Assembly: GCA_037043015.1 (NCBI GenBank)
Contig: CM073323.1
Coordinates: 11,157,758 to 11,221,757 of the forward strand
Direction of reading: 5' to 3'
Origin: Bryum argenteum
Lineage: Eukaryota; Streptophyta; Bryopsida; Bryales; Bryaceae
DNA length: 64,000 nt
The stretch's first letter is position 1, and every line of letters begins with the position of its first letter. A program made the position numbers and the translations under genes. This document shows positions 60,097 through 64,000 of the stretch, piece after piece. The notes below the pieces were generated by a model that searched no databases, was not told where the DNA came from, and saw only the letters and a program-made list of their open reading frames with translations.

Positions 60097-62040
60097 CTAC
60101 CCCCTTGATGGGGCCCGCGCTATTTTTCGTTGTGCCAACGCTGCTGCCCGGCGTGCCCGGGCAGAGAAATGTTTCCTCAAAATTTCCGAATTTTTAATTT
60201 TTTTGCATTGTGGAACTTCGTCCAAATTGACAAATGAATGATAGAATTCTGTCAATTGAGTGACCGAATCAGGGTCTCCTAATTGACGGAACAATTGGCA
60301 GGTTTCTGTCAAAATTTCGTCAATTAGGATACTATTCTCCTTGTAGTGAAAAGAACAGTCATCAAGAACAACGTCCTCCACAGGGCCAACCTCATGCATT
60401 TCATCGACCGCGTCAAGTTCCCAGTCAGAGTTACCTGAATCGGACTGGGCGGCGAAGTCGGCGTAAGCGGCATTCCAGTCGGGGTCGTGTTCATCGCCGG
60501 ATTCCTCTGAGGAGTCGGCACTTGTGCTTTCCGGAAGCGGCAGCATATATGCTGGGAAGGTAACCCCGTATTTGGGAGAGTACGTTGGAGCCGATGGCGC
60601 TGAAGGCTGCGGCAGTGGAGGCAACTCCAGATCACCAGCCACGAGGAACTGAGAGAGCCCGATCATGTCCCCCCCTGCAGAATCAAACTGCTGCAGGAGA
60701 CGCTGTTGTGTCCCACCAAACTTTCCCGGTGACGACGGCCCGACCCCTTCAGTCTCCGGCAGTGAACAGTGTTTCTTGGCTACAGCGCGGTGTCCCACGA
60801 CGGTGCTAAAGAGCACCATGCACATATCCTCCCCTGTAACCGCATGCACAAATTCACGTGTAACTTCTCCAAGCATGGCCTGCCCTCCATTCAATGTTGG
60901 ACTCAGTCCTAGCACATGCGGTTGCACTCGCACATGGATTGCCAGCTCCGGTCCCCATTGTGGCACCCCATCGTCACTCTCAGCCGATGTATACCAGCCC
61001 AGTGAGTCTCTGCTGCTAGCCTTCCCTTTGCCCTTCCCGGTAGTAGTAGACCATGATCGTGTCGCCTCCTTACAGTCACGTGGACTCAATGATAAGTGCC
61101 GTAGCTGCTTAGTTGCAAACATGGGTGTTGTATCCCCGCCAGCGTCCCCTTCTTCGCATGAAGATTGCAGTATGCGGTGAGCCCCATGTGAAACACTTGC
61201 TTCATTCACTGCCTCCATGAGGCTCCGGACCACCCCTCCACTTTGATTGGACTGTCTCAAAATGGGCGGTGAACTACGGTTTACTAAATCTATGTCTGGC
61301 ATCACCCACCCCGGGGGTGTTTTACAATTTGGCGGCGACTTCTGCATGTTCTGGCCCCGTCTCCCACCTCTATCTCCTCTCCCTTGTCTACCCCGTCCCC
61401 TCCCACCCCTCCCCCCTTGCACTGTTTCGCTATACAGACTACACGGGTTTGCGGTCCCGGACGGAGGCTGTGAATTGCCTCTTCCGGCCGTGCCCTTCGC
61501 ATGGCGACCGTGCCCTCGACCCCGCCCTGCCTTCGTAATCGATGCACTGACCCTCCCCGTTGGAATTGGTGGCATCTCCAATTGCAGGAGTCCGCCCGGT
61601 TGAGTCGCTGCTCGCTGAAGTGCTGGACTCTGTATACCATCGCTGCCTCTTTCGATTTCCGGGCAAGAGGACTGTATCCCCGCCATGATGTTCATCCCCG
61701 TCGGCAGATTGTGCGGTGACGAGAATTCGCACCTCCTCGGGATTAGTGCCTCCGCATGGGTGGGATCCGTCATAGATGTGTTCTTCCCTTCCGTTGTTGG
61801 CCGCCTGCTGCTGTGGTTTATTCGCCTCTTGACTCGCCTTTGCGATGTGGGTCTGCGGAGCGCAAGCCTTTGAGCCGCCACTGTCCTGCTTGCCTCCTTT
61901 GCACTCATCATTTCCGACATGCTCAGGCCACAGTCGCTCAAGAATAAGTGCGTCAATGTGCTCTGGAAACTTGGTCCTCTCTCTCCAGCCCAAAACTCTA
62001 CTGATTTGTGCCCTGAAATGATACCTAAAATTCTTTGCAA
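60097..62040 (-). CDS. Long accessory reading frame upstream of the piggyBac transposase (RG-rich, acidic C-terminal part)
   Basis: 647-codon frame with no recognised domain. It contains an Arg/Gly-rich stretch (GGRGGRGRGRQGRGDRGGRR), a middle part (SLGWYTSAESDDGVPQWGPE), Pro-rich LELPPLPQPSAPSAPTYSPK, and an acidic Ser/Asp/Glu region (SADSSEESGDEHDPDWNAAY and SDSGNSDWELDAVDEM). An acidic segment of this kind is usual just before the catalytic domain of piggyBac transposases, so I infer these are 5' exons of the same gene, joined to the frame at 59,307 by splicing. The first third overlaps another frame (61,439-62,308), so the true N-terminal reading is uncertain. The stop at 60,097 lies close to the SINE-like segment and may not be the natural end. 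Confidence 0.5.
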   Translation of the reverse strand: MQRILGIISGHKSVEFWAGERGPSFQSTLTHLFLSDCGLSMSEMMSAKEASRTVAAQRLALRRPTSQRRVKRRINHSSRRPTTEGKNTSMTDPTHAEALIPRRCEFSSPHNLPTGMNIMAGIQSSCPEIERGSDGIQSPALQRAATQPGGLLQLEMPPIPTGRVSASITKAGRGRGHGRHAKGTAGRGNSQPPSGTANPCSLYSETVQGGRGGRGRGRQGRGDRGGRRGQNMQKSPPNCKTPPGWVMPDIDLVNRSSPPILRQSNQSGGVVRSLMEAVNEASVSHGAHRILQSSCEEGDAGGDTTPMFATKQLRHLSLSPRDCKEATRSWSTTTGKGKGKASSRDSLGWYTSAESDDGVPQWGPELAIHVRVQPHVLGLSPTLNGGQAMLGEVTREFVHAVTGEDMCMVLFSTVVGHRAVAKKHCSLPETEGVGPSSPGKFGGTQQRLLQQFDSAGGDMIGLSQFLVAGDLELPPLPQPSAPSAPTYSPKYGVTFPAYMLPLPESTSADSSEESGDEHDPDWNAAYADFAAQSDSGNSDWELDAVDEMHEVGPVEDVVLDDCSFHYKENSILIDEILTETCQLFRQLGDPDSVTQLTEFYHSFVNLDEVPQCKKIKNSEILRKHFSARARRAAALAQRKIARAPSRG

Positions 62041-62308
62041 CAGGATTTTTAGGCCACGGCCTGCTCTTCCCCACCAAAGGCAATTTCTGCAAATACGTCT
62101 CTCCCAAACAACTCAACACTCGCTTCCTTTGCCTCTCTGTGCACTCCAAGGTTTGCAACCAATTGTCAATTACTTCAGCTTCATCCTCCAAGTGCTCAGG
62201 AAAGGTGCAGGGTGCCCCTCTTATGAAATCCATGCCTACGCCAGGCAACCACGCCAATTCCTGCTTCGCCACTGATCCTTCAGCCGGGTCTCTTGCTCTC
62301 TTGCTCAT
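61439..62308 (-). CDS. N-terminal reading frame of the piggyBac-associated gene (helical domain plus Ser-rich tail)
   Basis: 289-codon frame starting with an ATG at 62,308. The first half looks like a compact, mostly helical domain (DNWLQTLECTERQRKRVLS, LGETYLQKLPLVGKSRPWPK, FRYHFRAQISRVLGWRER, FPEHIDALILERLWPEH). The second half is polar and Ser/Gly-rich. It overlaps the 60,097-62,040 frame in a different phase on the same strand, so a splice or a frameshift somewhere in 61,440-62,040 must join them if they form one product. Basic residues in the helical part would suit DNA binding, but no family is recognised. Confidence 0.45.
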   Translation of the reverse strand: MSKRARDPAEGSVAKQELAWLPGVGMDFIRGAPCTFPEHLEDEAEVIDNWLQTLECTERQRKRVLSCLGETYLQKLPLVGKSRPWPKNPVAKNFRYHFRAQISRVLGWRERTKFPEHIDALILERLWPEHVGNDECKGGKQDSGGSKACAPQTHIAKASQEANKPQQQAANNGREEHIYDGSHPCGGTNPEEVRILVTAQSADGDEHHGGDTVLLPGNRKRQRWYTESSTSASSDSTGRTPAIGDATNSNGEGQCIDYEGRAGSRARSPCEGHGRKRQFTASVRDRKPV

Positions 62309-63027
62309 TGCGCCGTCCCGAACCCCCCTCCACTACGTCCACTACTCGTCCTTTTGAGAATTGTCCTCCCATCTGGCTCTCATCACCACTTGAGGAAGTA
62401 GGAGAATTTTAGCCATGCTCCTCCCAATTTCGGCGCCCATCCAAATCACACACTTGGTTGTCCCTTATAGAAACAACTCCCTCAAATTCTAATGATAATT
62501 TCACTTGTCCTGTGCTCAGCGGTTGCAATCCCACAACGGCTCCCACCCCAATCCGTTATCCTCCATCGCCGTAGCCCACCTTGAAGGATCCGAGGCGGTG
62601 AACACGGAAGTCAGGAAAACCACTCTCAAAACTTTCGCGCGCTAAATCCTACCTTGCCACCTCCGCAGACACTGCCCTTGTTTTGCGCCCTAAACCCTAC
62701 TTTGCCTCCGCCAGCTCACATAGCAGGTCACCCTCGGGCAACGGTATTCGGTCGGGTTCCCCAAGTGTACAACCCGCCCAAATCACAGGTGACATCAGCT
62801 GTTTGCTGGTAGTTCGAGACTACATCCTCACTCTCCCAAACTTACAGAAATTGCTGTAAATTGAGAAAGGTTTAGATTCCGGCGTGTGAGGTGTCGATGG
62901 AAAGCTCTCTCAAAACTACACAAATCTTCTGTTATGCATTCTTGCTTCCGATGCATGGATCAACGAGCATTTCGCATTCAAAGACAACAGCGGACACTTT
63001 CTGTCCTCTTTGACGTTTTGGGGTTAA

Positions 63028-64000
63028 GCCACTGGTGTTAGCTCCTAGCGCAGACATTCTCCGTGCGCTCTTCCCGCTCTTCTTATACACTTGCGCTTTC
63101 ATCGCTCGCGCTCCTGATCCTCCCCAATTGCTTGGATTCTTGCAGTTGTCACTCGCATTTGGTGCTCGCCTTCGTTTACACTCTTTCGCACCGAATTTCA
63201 CCTCCTTGTCCTTATCTGCTCGTTTTGCAAAGCGCGGTGGCGTTGTTGTTTTTTTAAGCTTGTTTTGCTTGATTCCGGGTAGGGTTTTGTGGTGGTACCA
63301 ATTGCAACTTCCCGTACGACATTGTATTTGGTATTGCATTGTGCATTTGCAGTTGAAAATTGCAAATTTATGCTTCGCGCAATACGATTTACGTTGTCTA
63401 GGTCTAGGGTGTGCATTTAGCTCGATGCGTGTTTAGCTCGCAAAACCTGTTGTATTCCATTCTAGAAGTTAAAACCTGAGCTTTTATTTAGCTCAATTCG
63501 ACCTAAAACACTGCTTTGTTAAAAGTGCACGCGGCATTTGAAAAATTCACATGTCATTGTTTTTGCAATTCAACAAAATTAGAAATCAAGGCAATTTGGG
63601 GCCAATTTTTTTGAAAAATGACATTCATAATTACTAATTTTAAAGAATAATCATATTCAATATAAACATGGTATAGGTTGTAAGAGAAACAATTCAATTC
63701 ATGACATTTGATACCATTATGTAATTAGTACTTAGGTATGAAAATTCTCTCTAAACTAAATAACATGCAATATAACATGATGCAATGATATTATATAAAA
63801 TTTAAGCTTTTATTAGAGCTAGATGACTTTGAAGATCAAGGTTTAAATGTCAATCCATGTCAAATCTCGCCATGTGTTGCCATCTATTGACTCTAAATGC
63901 GTATACATAAGTAGATTCTGGCTATCGAGTATCTTCAACTCCTTCTATATTCTTATGCAACTAACACTGGCTAGGCTTCTAGACTCTATCAGACCTTTCC
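63028..64000. other. Right flank, AT-rich, no gene recognised
   Basis: Open frames on both strands near 63,000-63,440 cross the proposed transposon end and show no family features. Confidence 0.4.

Larger units (their letters stand above)
56458..63027 (-). mobile_element. Candidate piggyBac-type DNA transposon, about 6.56 kb
   Basis: TTAA at 56,458-56,461 is followed by CCCCAAAGTGAC; TTAA at 63,024-63,027 is preceded, inverted, by CCCCAAAACGTC. The 12-mer CTTAACCCCAAA is thus present in inverted orientation at both ends, enclosing a piggyBac transposase and a large extra coding region, both on the minus strand. TTAA duplications and CCC-starting ends are family hallmarks. The matching terminal part is only 7-8 bp inside TTAA, so the boundaries are a proposal. 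Confidence 0.6.

Noticed and set aside
62932..63339. A 135-codon basic minus-strand frame
   Set aside because: It crosses the proposed piggyBac end at 63,023-63,027, has no recognised domain, and overlaps a comparable open frame on the other strand.

Overview
The window is nuclear DNA of a land plant. It shows spliced GT-AG genes with AT-rich introns, a plant-type MET1 cytosine methyltransferase, a plant NHX exchanger, a plant subtilase, and plant-type LINE and Ty1/copia elements. A DUF3455 gene pair, an F-box-like open reading frame of a type I associate with mosses, and abundant (AT)n tracts point to a non-seed plant, most likely a bryophyte. That placement is inference; nothing here fixes the species.

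Layout. 1-2,885 (+): the 3' half of a MET1/DNMT1 gene, running off the left edge. About 4,006-11,386 (+): an endosomal NHX5/6-type Na+/H+ exchanger in about 18 exons, including one intron with U12-type AT-AC signals. 13,493-16,963 (-): a complete four-exon subtilisin-like protease. 17,633-20,842 (-): a young 5'-truncated LINE with poly(A) tail and target-site duplication (TSD). 21,605-30,370: a tandem duplication carrying an apparently intact DUF3455 secreted-protein gene and a broken second copy, decorated with several miniature inverted-repeat elements (MITEs). 30,626-49,565: a Ty1/copia retrotransposon with nearly identical LTRs, interrupted by a 0.88-kb palindromic TTAA element and a 12.1-kb hAT-like giant foldback element, and carrying an antisense F-box-like reading frame between pol and the 3' LTR. 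49,621-53,041 (-): an acidic protein gene dominated by 29-residue tandem repeats, broken in two repeat units. 56,458-63,027: a candidate complete piggyBac-type element with TTAA at both ends, a DDE_Tnp_1_7 transposase with one in-frame stop, and a large extra upstream coding region.

Relations. The left 17 kb is ordinary host gene space (DNA methylation, ion/pH homeostasis, secreted proteolysis). The right 47 kb is mostly nested mobile DNA. Insertion order can be read from TSDs: copia landed about 50 bp 3' of the acidic-repeat gene, then the TTAA palindrome and the hAT-like foldback landed in its coding region. A piggyBac-type transposase and several TTAA-flanked CCCC-ended non-autonomous elements occur in the same window. 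The most unusual items are the plant piggyBac candidate, the 2 x 5.9 kb hAT-like palindrome with CpG-rich modules, and the gene-capturing copia element.
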